Assembly (NCBI GenBank): GCA_003415625.1
Contig: PYIU01000007.1
Coordinates: forward strand, 372,001-436,000
Direction of reading: 5' to 3'
Source: Aquanectria penicillioides
Lineage: Eukaryota; Ascomycota; Sordariomycetes; Hypocreales; Nectriaceae
DNA: 64,000 nucleotides
Shown: positions 34,146 through 45,634 of the stretch, piece by piece
Layout of the letters: every line of letters begins with the position of its first letter
Numbering within the stretch: the stretch's first letter is position 1
Notes under the pieces: model-generated
What the model was told of the DNA's origin: nothing
The model's database searches: none
What the model saw: the letters and a program-made list of their open reading frames with translations, nothing else
Program-made: the position numbers and the translations under genes

Positions 34146-35323
34146 ATGCGTCCCTCATTCTCTTCCATCTTGGCCGTTGCCGCCACCCTGCCTGCTGCTC
34201 TGGCCCACTACAACTTCGAGGCCCTCATTGTCAACGGCAACATCACGGACCCTTATGAGTTCGTCCGCCAGACCACCAACTCCAACTCCCCCGTCACCGA
34301 TGTCACCTCGGACGACATCATCTGCAACCAGGGCGGTCTTGACGCTACCATCCGTGCCAAGACCGGCACCTACACCGTCTCTCCCGGCGACGAGGTTGGC
34401 TTCACTGTCAACGTCGAGATCGGCCACCCCGGTCCCTTGGCCGTCTACATGAGCAAGGCCCCGACGGCACTGCTACCTCCGACTACCTCGGCGACGGTGA
34501 CTGGTTCAAGGTCTACGAGCTCACCACCAGCTCCATCACCGAGTCTGGTCTCCAGTGGGCCACTTACATCAACAACCAGGGCATCCACAACTTCACCTTC
34601 ACTCTGCCCGATGCCCTTCCCGCTGGAAACTACCTCATGCGAGCTGAGCACGTTGGTCTTCACGGTGCCAGCACCAAGGCCGGTGCTCAGTTCTACATTG
34701 GCTGCGCTCAACTCAAGGTTGAGGGATCCGGCTCCGGCACTCCCTCTCCCACTGTCAAGCTCCCCGGTGCCTACACTGGAGAGGAGCCCGGTCTGTTGAT
34801 CAACATCTACTACCCAGCTCCCCAGAACTACACTGCCCCCGGTCCCGTCACCTGGCCCAACGCCTGTGAGGACCACACTGCCAACCTCGACGGCTCTACC
34901 AGCGACGGTGACTGCACTGGCAGCACTGGAAGCGACAGCAGCTCTGGCTCCAGCAGCTCTGCGGTCCAGAGCCCCGTTGCCTCTGCTACCTCTGCTGCTG
35001 CCGCCACCTCTGCCGCAGCTGCCACCTCCGCCGCTGAGACCGAGGTTGTCACCTCCGCCATCACCCCCGTGGCTGCTACCTCGACTGCTGCCGCCGCCGA
35101 CGCCAGCGTCATTGTGACCTCCGCCATCACTCCCGTCGCTGCTACCTCTGCCGCCGCCGCCGAAACCAGCGCTGTCGTGTCTGAGGCCCCCGCCGCCACT
35201 CCCACCAAGTCAGCCGGCTCTTGCTCTGCCAAGCGCAGCCTCCGCAAGGCCAAGCGTGCTGCTAAGCGTGCTGCTGAGAAGCGAGCCGCTGAGGAGCTCA
35301 TGCGCCGAGGTGTCGTGGCTTAA
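34146..35323 (+). CDS. AA9 lytic polysaccharide monooxygenase, one frameshift
   Basis: A copper-dependent LPMO of family AA9 that cleaves cellulose or related glucans by oxidation. Start 34146 was chosen, not the in-frame ATG at 34110, because it gives a 20-residue signal peptide whose removal exposes H21, the first copper ligand (HYNFEALIVNG). The second ligand is H94 in EIGHPGPLAVYMSKAP, and the third region HVGLHGASTKAGAQFYIGCAQLKV holds the conserved His, Gln and axial Tyr. The frame breaks at about 34459-34462: SKAP is followed by DGTATSDYLGDGDWFKVYEL only if one C is added to a four-C run. With it the length is exactly 393 codons, 392 residues. There is no intron. No CBM1 is present; instead an Ala/Ser/Thr-rich stalk is followed by a basic helix-like end (RSLRKAKRAAKRAAEKRAAEE). 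Confidence 0.88.
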
Positions 35324-36244
35324 GGGGTATTAAAGTAGTATTGTTGGAAGGATTTTAGGAACTGCAACCCGAAGCATGGGATGTGTTTATCTTCTTTGTA
35401 AATAGTGGATATTGCTGTAAATCACATATCATCCCGTGTATAAATACATGCATTGAAGAATTAATCTATTTCTCACCTTGAGATGAGTGAAATTTCCGAA
35501 AACTGCCTTGACGATCTGGGCTCATGAACTCTCGCTGCAATGTCTTCCGCTAGTAAGTACCGTGGAGAATAATTTAGGTTTAAATAGTCTTGTTTCGTGT
35601 TTGGATTCCAAACTGTTCAGCCAGAGTAAGCATCTTTTGAGATTGTCGCCTTGTGTTATTTTCAGATCTGTCCATTCTTTTTGTCACTGTAGGCACCAAC
35701 TGTGTATTAAGGTATCGGTTTTCGCATTGAGAATTGGTTTCGGAACTGCCAAGGTTACGACGTCCCCTGACACACGGAGTAGTTCCTGCGACCAAACATT
35801 TACCCTACTTAGATACGATGAAACCAAACTTAGGTGTTTGTTCATTCCTCAAACTAAATTCTAATGTCTGGGGTCAGTCTGGGCTGATCGTGAAGAAATC
35901 GCACTAGCACTTTGCAAATCAGCCCTAATTGGGAAAGAATCCGCGAGATATCTTACCTTTCTGTGCCTGTCAGAATGGCAGCATCTGCATAAGCGCCTCC
36001 TGGGTCTCACCTCAGCATCAGTATCAACTATTGCCTATTGCAGTATCACTTTCGACTCGCTTGCATCGAATAGTCCGAATACGATCGTTTGACTGTGCTC
36101 CATCGCGATAGCGTCGCAGTATCGTATGCCTAATTATCGCACACTCCCCATCTTGAAAAGTTCTTCCATTGAACTACTCAACTTTTTTCTTGATCCTCCC
36201 TTATCTTGTCTCTTAACTTCAAAGAAGGGTCGCGTTATTTCAGG
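35324..36244. other. gene-free spacer
   Basis: About 0.9 kb between the AA9 gene and the monooxygenase relic. No gene was recognised. The first 150 bases, AT-rich with TATAAATA near 35439, are probably the AA9 3' end. Confidence 0.45.
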
Positions 36245-38113
36245 ATGGCCAACTCTCACATCCACATCGCTGTAATCGAAGCCGGTAAGTCGAACGGACC
36301 ACTAGGACCCATGAGCGTAGCCCCCGCTAATGAGAAGATAGGGCCCGCAGGTCTGGCAGCGATCAAGTCCGTAATGGAAGAAGGCTTTCAGGTAACTGGA
36401 TTTGAGCGACGGCCGGAAACCGGTGGGCTTTGGGCCTTTTCGGAAAATCCGGAATACACGTCTGTTACAAAATCTACCCGAGCACAGTTTCGCAAGTTCT
36501 TAGTAAACCTTTAAAACTCGGCATTCGGAGTTTTGCGGCATTCTAACTGCAATAGCTTCCATTTAACGATTATCCAATGCCAGACGGTAGGTTATGCCTC
36601 GGCGGTGATAAGAGAACATACATTTGGTTGAGGGAGTTTGTGTAGACTTTCCCCTCCACCCAACGGCTCCAGATCTCGCAACCTATTATCAAAATTACGC
36701 GAAACATTTCGGATTGTTGCAGAAAATTATTTTCAACTCTACCATTATTTCTGTTTCAAGAACTACAGACGACACAAAGTGGGCTATTTCTATTGTTGGC
36801 GAGGACTTCCCTCGGATTTTCGACAAAGTCATTGTCGCCACTGGCTCAGAGATCACCGCAAGTGTCCCAGAAATTGAAGGATTAAACTGATTTGAAGGCA
36901 AATTTCTTCACAGTCAGGCATATAAAGGGTAGTGATTCAATAACTCTCAGCACGCGGCCTCATTTCATAACTGAATTTCCGTAGACCAGATTCCTTTGCA
37001 GGCCAGAGGGTCATTGTGCTTGGTCAAGGACGGCAGCAGACTGCGCAGTTGTACGTTCAGTGGAAGTTCACTTGGATATTGATATCTAACCACGTGTCAG
37101 GATCCGGTACAACACTCAACCATGGTATATTGGTCGCACCGCCGAGGTGCATTGATATTTCCCCGTGTTGTCGACGGAACTCGCTTCGATGCTCCTGCTT
37201 CATGGAGAGTTACACGCATGGGATTCTGGATGGCCAAATTCATTCCTCTGGTTCATCGCTTTATTTTCCACACTGTATTCTCGTGGATTGTGAGAACAGC
37301 CTTGGGCAACTTGGACCCTCAGTGGCGACTGGACAGGAACTCATACTATGCCACTACCATCTCCGGGATGGTGGTAAACGATGATATTGTTCCCGCTCTC
37401 CGGAATAGGCAGATTTCTTCGACAGCCGGTATTCGGAGAATCCTAGGTCCACATTCCGTTGAGTTGGATGATGGTACAATATTAAATGATATCGACAGCA
37501 TCATTGCCTGCACAGGGTACCAAAACACCCTCAAAATTCTAGACAGTGTTATCAGCTATAGAAATCCTCATGTAAGCTTGCGGCCGATACCTGATCTTTA
37601 CCATGGTATATTCCCCCTCGGTTACGCCGATTCCCTAGCTTGCCTCAACTACATCGTCATTATGGACACGGCGGCCACCTGTAGGGAGTTGGCATCAATG
37701 GCAATCGCGCAGATCTGGGCAGGAAACTCGAAGCTTCCTTCAGCTGAGGAAATGGAAGCTCAGGTGCGGAAACAGCAAGCCTGGTTCACGAAACTGACTC
37801 TGGAGACACCCCTCCCAGTGTACGAGGGCACCACTGAGGCGCATGAGTGGCTCAAGTTTGTCCACAAATGGCTGGCACCGGAATGTATGAGCATCTAGGC
37901 TGGACGAGACAGGGCATTTCATTCTTTCAAAAAGAATCAAAACTCCGTCTAAAGATGGCTTGGGGGGTGAACACTCCGCACATGCATCGGCTTTTCGAAA
38001 CATGGAAGCGAAAGGCGTGGAATGGAGCACGTGAGGCGATTGAGCACGTCAATTACCTGAGTGATGTAGATCACGGCCATATCAACCCTAGGAGTATTGA
38101 AACTTTGCCGTAA
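36245..38113 (+). pseudogene. decayed flavin-containing monooxygenase (FMO-like)
   Basis: Remains of a roughly 531-residue fungal FMO (N- or S-oxygenating, FAD/NADPH-dependent). Splice sites are still recognisable: exons 36245-36284, 36342-36502, 36556-36586, 36646-36928, 36985-37050 and 37101-38113. The order of motifs is normal: FAD-binding AVIEAGPAGLAA, then ERRPETGGLWAFSENP, DFPLHPTAPDLATYYQNYAKHFG, the NADPH site VIVLGQG..TAADCAV, VYWSHRRGALIFPR, SIIACTGYQN and a long C-terminal part ending MAGTGMYEHLGW...GVNTPHMHRLFE. Lesions: the first Gly of GxGxxG is Glu (36278-36280); a TGA stop interrupts GLN/FEGKFLHSQAYK at 36888-36890; an indel near 37029-37031 breaks the NADPH motif; and a one-base loss near 37866 shifts VHK/MAGTG. 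Adding one base at each indel gives exactly 532 codons. Several independent lesions argue for true inactivation. Confidence 0.85.
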
Positions 38114-38605
38114 CTAGGGATTTCCATGGACCCTTCTGATGCAAGGTTTCATAGTCGAGTTATTCAAATGCACGTAGATTTCTTCAACCAATTTTGCAAG
38201 CTTGATCATGTCCCAAATCATGATTTTATTGCTTATTGTATCTCGAGATTTCAAAGTACAAATCATATTACAATTCCTCTATGCAGTTTCTCATAGTTTC
38301 TTTTCATGGACGAAGCTCCGGCTTCATCATGAGAAATATTCGGCTACGATATTGTCTTTGTTGGGGATAAAATCATGACCAATACTCAATGATATCGACA
38401 CGTCTCTTGTAAAAGACGACTAATTATGGCTGATAATCAAGTTTACTTGCATTCATATCCCTGAAATCCAAACTCTTAGGACGCCATGGGGATACTCTGA
38501 GTTTGCTTTAGAGCCAAAATAAACTTACAGATACAAACAAGTCTATGGTTTACAACCATATTCCCAATCCACCCTGGTCTTATCATCAACTTTCCTGTTA
38601 GTCAG
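38114..38605. other. gene-free AT-rich spacer
   Basis: About 490 AT-rich bases between two pseudogenes. The missing 5' half of the Ras-like remnant should lie here, but no G1 motif (GxxxxGKS/T) was found. Confidence 0.45.
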
Positions 38606-39092
38606 GATCTACGATCTCTTCGAAGCCAGAGCCGGCTACTTCAGCGCGATCACGGACTACGAATTACATCATGTTGATGGAATCATGTACATATACAGCT
38701 CTGCCAAGGGATCGACATTCAAAGCTCTTCAACTCGTCCGCGATGCCCTCATGGCCGCAAGACCAAGCAAGCGTTGCATGTGCTGCTTTGTCGTAGCTAC
38801 CAATACGGAGAGGCCAGAGAGCGAGCTGGAGGTCTACCTCCAGCAAGTCAAAGAGTTTAGCCGTTCCGTCAATGCCGAGTCCTTTGCTCTATCGCCTCGA
38901 TCTGGATTGGGTTGCAGCGAGGAGGATGTCATCGCGCTGGTGACTCTGAGCTGAATTCGTACAGAACAGATCCAGAGGGGTTCCAAGGCCGACAGACTTG
39001 CGGGCACGTCAAATTCGGCTCAAAGGACTCCTCGATATCGTACTCCTGTGATAGATCGGGCTCGACGACGCTTCAAGCGGTGGATGGGTTGA
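38606..39092 (+). pseudogene. 3' remnant of a Ras-like small GTPase
   Basis: The frame reads IYDLFEARAGYFSAITDYELHHVDGIMYIYSSAKGSTFKALQLVRDAL, then CMCCFVVATNTERPESELEV, SVNAESFALSPRSGLGCSEEDVIALVTL, which follows the second half of Ras-family folds (switch II after DxxG, the F/ILVYSI strand, the NKxD-equivalent strand, here TNTE, and the SAK-like loop). A TGA at 38952-38954 then interrupts the frame, which continues IRTEQIQRGSKADRLAG and RARRRFKRWMG to a final stop at 39090-39092. The nucleotide-binding P-loop and the N-terminal half are missing, and the NKxD motif is not canonical. The upstream edge sits after a possible intron acceptor (GTTAGTCAG). Assignment to the Ras superfamily is by pattern only. 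Confidence 0.6.
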
Positions 39093-39806
39093 GATCGGCA
39101 CACCGAACACAAAGGAGGACTGAACTGTGATTGACAGTAAAACGAATTTACGAGAACGAATTGAGATTATGATTAGGGGTAGAAGAATTTTCGAGGTTTG
39201 TTTAGGGAATCGTGGAAACTGACGAGGAAGGCTCGACTAGAATTTGAGCGCGAATTTTATCATCCGCGCAAGGATGATTTGACCTAGACTTTGCAGAAAC
39301 ACTATGGATGAGTTTCCACGAACCAGATATTTTGTGTGACATCTGGTCGTTTAAAGTTACGAAATCCTCCAAATAACATATCAAAACTACTACACCTATA
39401 AGTTAAAAATCTGAAAATAATTTCTTCAGCTCTCCAGATTCTGATTGAGTTGTGTTGTCGCGGTCACATCCCTACCCTGTAGCCAAGCAAGGACACGAGC
39501 GTTGTTAGTCTCACATCAACACCACATGCACATCTACTTCAGACAAACCCCAGAATGTAGCCAATCACAATACCGCATTGCCCTCGTTATGGCATCTTGC
39601 AACGTAATTGACCCGGAAACTGGACGGAAGCAAGCAATCATCAGTCGATGGCCCATATGTCCATCCGCAATAAGAATCGGTTCCGCAGCGTGGCATGCCG
39701 TCTCGTCAGCTGAAGCGACGACAAGGGCATTCGCGAGCTAGCGGCAAAGTCAAAACACTCTTTGGGAAGCGTCTCCAAATTGGAGAAAGATGCCATTTCC
39801 TCGAAG

Positions 39807-39820
39807 GGGGGGGGGGGGGG
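39807..39820. repeat. poly-G tract
   Basis: An uninterrupted G run of about 14 bases in intergenic DNA. Run length may not be exact in the assembly. Confidence 0.85.
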
Positions 39821-40665
39821 GAGGGCCGGCGGTGGACAATTGAAACAGCCTCCGAGGATCCAACGGTTGGTTAGCTTAGCAGATCGGCGCCTCCTCGTTA
39901 GCTTCTCCTAGGCCCATGAAATGGCGGCGACGGCTTGGTGTGTCCTGACTCACTCGCAAAAGGGGACAAGCGGGAATCGCTTGGTTAGACAGCGGTCGGT
40001 CGCCTAGATAGCGGTTGAAGGCTGGGTGCGGAGAGGGAAGGATCATGGCATTTGCTGTAGAGATCGTCGCCCCTAGCATGCAGCATCACATTTTGAGGTG
40101 GAAGCTAATCATAAGGCTGACTTTGAGTTTCGCAAAACTTGATCTCTAATAGCACTGCATTGCAAGACATGGCATAACTTTGTCAGTTGACAATGTAGAC
40201 TACCCAAGCAAACGCAAAGACGGGTGAAATAACTTATCGGCCTTGTCGCCGGACACTAATGCAACTCTGCGATGTCGGGACTCTGGGTAGCTTGCCAAGG
40301 CTGTCGTTGGCGTGCTTGTGAGATGCTAATAATACTAGCCCTGAGGGTCGACTTCCACTTTCCCATTTCATCTTCAAGCTCCAAGCGATCAGGGCTAGCG
40401 GTTAGACCACGCAACTGTCCCGCGCGGAGGTGGAACGAACCGCCGTGGTGCGGGCGAGAGGCACTACGGCGATTGACTAAACTCGATCCCTCCAAGGACT
40501 AACATGGGAGGAGATATGAGACTATGAATATTTTGAGGATAACGCAGAAAAGGGAACCGGCCCGGGTTATGGACTACGAGATGGCTTGAGAGAAGGGTTC
40601 TAGAAAACGACCGGTCCGGTTTTGGTCTTTGGTGCCAGTCTGGCATCAAGGCACCATCCACACGG

Positions 40666-40681
40666 AAAAAAAAAAAAAAAA
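40666..40681. repeat. poly-A tract
   Basis: Sixteen consecutive A residues in a gene-free stretch. No retroposon body or target duplication was seen next to it. Confidence 0.9.
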
Positions 40682-41400
40682 TAAGCGTGGTATGGTTGAA
40701 CGATGATATCTCTGGTCTGGCCTGGCATAGCCCACTTAGGTGGTGCACGTACGCACACACTGAACCGACAGCAAGGAACGGGACGAACGGGACGTGCAAT
40801 AGGATAAATCAGCACACTCGGCAGTGACACGGATGCATGAGCACCTGATGAAGGGTTGCATTCGGAAAGGTTCCAGACGCAAGGTACGGCGTACCCAACT
40901 TACGTTTCCCTGGGCACGGTGACGAGGATGACGGACCCAAGAACGGAGAATAGAGGGAGGGCAAAAGGAGTTCGTACGATGGGGTCTTAGTGGCATTGAC
41001 GGGCTCCGAGCCTCATTTTGGATACATGCTGTGTGTCTCTGCGACCTGGTGATGTGAGATTTCGGGAAAAAGGCACGCCGTTCCAGGACGCAAGGTCCAC
41101 GTCGGGTCCCGACTCTCGCGGAGAAGCAGGGGCAGGGGCAAAGGCAAAGGTAGAGGCAGAAAGGGACCAAGGGTAGGGCGTGGGACGATTACAACGACCA
41201 AAGAACCACTTTTTCTTTTGGAGAATGAAGAAGGCGGCCATAGCTGCGAATGACACGCTGCTGCTTTTGGGTACGATATTGCATCGAAGACTCCATTTGC
41301 AAACGGGGATGATGAGGAGGCGGAGTAAGGCTCGAGAAGGGAAAGGGCTGGGCGGCACAGGATAAAGATGAACCGGCCGGCGCATGAATAGATAGATATG

Positions 41401-41451
41401 AAGGACACATGAAAGAAGGACACATGAAAGAAGGACACATGAAAGAAGGAC
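41401..41451. repeat. 15-bp tandem repeat (AAGGACACATGAAAG)
   Basis: Three perfect copies plus a partial fourth. The unit is a multiple of three, but no gene covers it. Confidence 0.93.
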
Positions 41452-42245
41452 CCAGCGTAATCGAGGAGGCGGCGCGGCAGCGGGTACGCAAGGGCAACGG
41501 AAACGGCGGAGGAAAAGACAAGACAAGATGCTGATGTCCCAGTCGGCTGGCGAGCAGAAGAGGCACGCGGCGCCGAGAGCTGGAATGGGGATGGCGGAGG
41601 ATCTATAACAGACTACCTATGCTGTATCGCTGAAAGTGAAGGACGGCGGGGGGTGTGGTGTTGGGGGTTGATTCGAGAGCAGCAGCGGAGCGATTGCTAC
41701 GCAGACGATGCCGGGTGCGGGGGTATGAAGCACGGCATGAGCCATCAAGGCAATGAGAGCGAGGGGATGAGAGCGAGGGAGCCGAGAGACGTTTGGCATA
41801 GATGATGCCATGGCCAAAGTTTGATGGCGGACGATGAGGAGCTTCCATATGGAGCAGCTGATTGTGGGCGGTGCGGCGGCGGTTCGCTGGCTAGCAGGTG
41901 CTCCAGTGGAGTCTTGGCGGCTAGTGCACCTCGGCGCGCCATAAGATGCGATTGCTAGCGGGGTGGGGATGGGCTACCATTTTCCCAGCCTATACAGCGT
42001 CCAAGTAATTACGTGCTCGCAAAGTTGTGCTTCTCAGCATAGTCTCCTCCTGGGGAGTACGGAGCAGCCCTCTCTCCCTCTCTCTGACTCTGACTCTGCT
42101 GACTTTGCTCTGCCCCTTTGGCGCGCCGCTGTAGTGACGGCGGCCTCACCCAACGCGGCAATGCGTGGTATCCGTAGAGGAGCAGTAGCAGCAGCAGCGT
42201 GATAGGGACAGTGCGTCCTCGGTTCCACTACTCCGTGCGTGGGTC

Positions 42246-42281
42246 TTGCTTCTGCTTCTGCTTCTGCTTCTGCTTCCGCTT
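42246..42281. repeat. (GCTTCT)n microsatellite
   Basis: About six copies of a 6-base pyrimidine-rich unit, the last ones diverged. Confidence 0.9.
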
Positions 42282-44051
42282 CTCTGGCGTTCCCTGGCAG
42301 TTCCTGTTGAAAGGACTAGATCACCCGGGGGGGAGGGGGCCCGGGGAGGGGTAACCTGGCCTTGTCTCCCCCGACTCCGACTCCCTGGCCTGCCTGTTTG
42401 CATGCGGCGTGGTGGAAGCATCGGATGGAGACTTTTCCTGTGGTTTCTTTTTTCTATCTTGTATCGGCTGGCGTCCAAGCGTTGGTCAGGTAGCCATGTG
42501 CGCCGCTCCGCTGGCCCCTGAACAGTGGAGAGCTGCCAGCGCTATGCTCCCAAACCGCTGCGTTCCGTGAATGCTGTGCCGTTTTGGAGAGGGCCCGAAT
42601 TGCGAATGGGAGGGGAGGGCGGAAAGGCTCCCCCCCCCCCGGTCCACACATCCATCCCCCTGTAGCCCCCCTGCGCGGTGTGGTGAGTGGCGGGTGGTGG
42701 GTGCCCCTGGTGGCCCCTGTGTCCCCTGCGTGGACTCGAACCTGCCCCTGGTGCCCTGTAGCGTCGAGGCGGCTTGGGTGCGTGTTGGGACTCTGCTGCG
42801 GGGTTGGCTCCGGCCCCCTAGTGCGGTGAGAGCCATGCGCTGTGCCATGTATGTGCTAGGGAGGCTACCTGCTATGGATGGAACCCCATGCGCCGGCTCT
42901 TCTCAAATCGCCATCTGTCACCTGGAATGCGTTACGTTGGGTTTATGTAACAGCATCACTTTTCTATGGCCAGCCTCGGCCTTTTTCCACATTTCCCCAG
43001 AGTGTGACAATTCAATTCGCATTTCCCCAGAATCTGCCCGTTCTTCTCCAGACTTTGAAGGCGTGGCGAGTGGAACTCGACTCCAATTTTTTCTTTTTCC
43101 TGCTTCCCCAGATCCAAGATGCGCAACGTCGAGTGACTCGAGTCTATCTCGACGACATGTCTTGGGTTGGGTTGCGAGGGGCGCCAGCGAGAGCCGCATC
43201 TACGGATACGCGCGCATCGGATCGCCGCCGCGACACCTTCGAGAAGGAAATTCGGACCCGCGCCATCGCTTCTAGGCTCGCCTCAACCCCTACCGGCCAG
43301 TCGCACACGGCCCTTAGTGAGTCCCAGCCAGCTCCGGCCAGCCTAAACCAGTCCCAATCAGGGCATGGCAATCAGTCGCTGCCAGGTTCTATGGCGCGCC
43401 ACAGTGAGCGACAATCCCAGCAGCCAACGCCGAGGCCACAGCAGGGGCGCCTGACTGGCCCAGCGCCGCTTCTTCTTGTCCATTGTCGATGCCATGATGT
43501 TATAGCTTTGTGTCAGCGCTTCGTCCAATCCTTGCGGGCGTTGGTTGCAAACCAAGAAGAAGAAGATTAATGTGCGGGTTTTTTTTTTCTCTGCCCCCTC
43601 TCCTTGGTGTCACATTCGCTTTGCCTCGTCCTTCTTTGTCTTGGCTCTCTCCCTCTCTCATCTGTTGTCGTTGTTTCCCTTGTTCTCATTTTGCTTCGGC
43701 CCGTTCAGCGCCACCTTGCCCGTTTTATTCTTAGTGAGAGCCGTCCAGGCCCCTGGTCGTTGGTTTCCAGAATCAACCTCGGAGCACCATCCAGTTGTCT
43801 CCTCCGTAATCGCATCTGACCTAATCGACGCGACAATTCAAGTTTCGTATCATCGGAGAGATTTTGTTAGTTTTTCAATTTCTTTCTTTATTTTATTCAC
43901 TCATTTATTTATTTCATTCCTTCTGCTCCGTTTTCGCGCAGTAATGGCCGAAAAGCACGTGCAGAATCCGGCAAGTGATCGCGTGCATCCTAGTGATCGT
44001 TGTGTAAGATTGCATCCGCAGTACTTGCGCGCGAATCCTCCTCCCCCTCCG

Positions 44052-44071
44052 AAAAAAAAAAAAAAAAAAAA
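44052..44071. repeat. poly-A tract
   Basis: Twenty consecutive A residues following a C-rich stretch. No mobile element was recognised around it. Confidence 0.9.
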
Positions 44072-44621
44072 GAGATCCTCCTCCTCCCGAATCCTTCTGG
44101 TCCAGTGCCAATGAGCTACGAGGACGACGACGCAGAGCCGAAGAGGTCGCAGGGGTGACACGAGTCTTACTGCGCATCCTTCCCTCTTCCTGTTCCTCTT
44201 CCGGCCTCAGCCCTTTCAGGTCTCCATTCAGGTCTCCTCCATCAAGGCTGGCCACTCCACAGCGTCAAAACGTGCAAATCTCCAACGACCCCATTTCAGC
44301 CTCCACCTCCTACCATGATTCTCCATCCGGGCCCCATCAAACACCAAACAACCCTGGTCATCGAGCACCACCACCCTGGACTCTTCAGCGATGCTCACTC
44401 ATCATTCGCACAGCCCAAGTTTCCAAGTCTGCCCCAAAGCTCCAATCCCCAAGCTCCAAACCGCAATCACCAAGGACTGCAGCCTCTGTCATGTTGTTGG
44501 CAGCTCGAACCAGCAGCCCTGCTCCCACCCTCCCGCATCGCATGCCGAGCTCATCGCCCACCCTCCGCGAACCCTGCCATGTTTCGCGAGTACGACCGCC
44601 GAGTACCATGCATGTACGTCT

Positions 44622-44687
44622 TGTGGTGTCCTGTAGTGTCCTGTGGTGTCCTGTGGTGTCCTGTGGTGTCCTGTGGTGTCCTGTGGA
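44622..44687. repeat. 10-bp tandem repeat (CTGTGGTGTC)
   Basis: About six and a half head-to-tail copies of a 10-base unit, one with a single substitution (CTGTAGTGTC). The 10-base spacing would place each unit on the same face of the helix. Confidence 0.95.
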
Positions 44688-45607
44688 GGTCCTTTGGTAA
44701 TCACATATCACGTATCACGTATCCTGTAATCCTGTCAAGCCTGTATCATGGCCCACGCCGCTGCCACTAACCAAATCTACGGCCTACATTGCTCTGCCAG
44801 GCCCATGTACCAGTACAAATGCGTTTTGTCCCGTACGAAACCACCACCACCACCACCACCTGTTTGCATATTGTCCTGTAATATTGTACTATTGCACAGC
44901 TCCGTGTTGTGCTATTGCGCGGTAGCTTCCCATCTTAGAATAAGCCCCCCACCCACCCCTTTCGCTCGCCTTCTCAGACCAAACCATTGACGCCTTACCG
45001 GCTCTGAAGCCGCTCATGATACGATCTCCCCAGTCGTCTCCCACTTGGCACAGACGTTGTGCCGCCGGTACGGCCCTATGTAGAAGAGGCCACCCACCGT
45101 CCCCGAGCTTCCAAGCTAACTAGTTGTTTTGCTTGGTGCTTTGCCTTTTGGTGCTTTACCTCGTTGGTGCTGTGGAGTCTTTTGTCCCTCCCTTTGCTAC
45201 GTAGCTAGATTGGCGTCTGGGGCTAGACTCACTAGAGACGCAGCCAACGAGCTTCGCGAACTCTTCCACACATGGGCCTGGCCACCCGCGCCATCTCGCT
45301 TTGAACAGCCCGACAGAGCCATGGTATGGTTATGGCATCAATCCCCCCGGTCTCTCCTCCCCCCCCTGCGGGAATCAAATTGGGGAAAAGCCCGTTCGTC
45401 ACCTATCCGTAGACAGCATCCCGGAGTTCGGAAGTTTTTGGCGTGCACGCACTTCTCCTACACATTACGCAGTAGACGCACTCACTCACACACAGGTTCT
45501 CACTCTCCCGAGTCTCCCCCAACAAGGTAGGGGGGGGTGCCACACACTCATCTACATTTGCACACCCTCTTCTTGCACTGAACCCCCGAGATGGGCTTGC
45601 TCGAGAA

Positions 45608-45634
45608 CCTCGTAGCCCTCGTAGCCCTCGTAGC
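45608..45634. repeat. 9-bp tandem repeat (CCTCGTAGC)
   Basis: Three copies in tandem within the low-complexity tract upstream of the gene at 46093. Confidence 0.9.

Noticed and set aside
42720..42760. GGTTCGAGTCC-like tRNA B box on the minus strand
   Set aside because: No matching A box, acceptor stem or anticodon arm could be folded around it.
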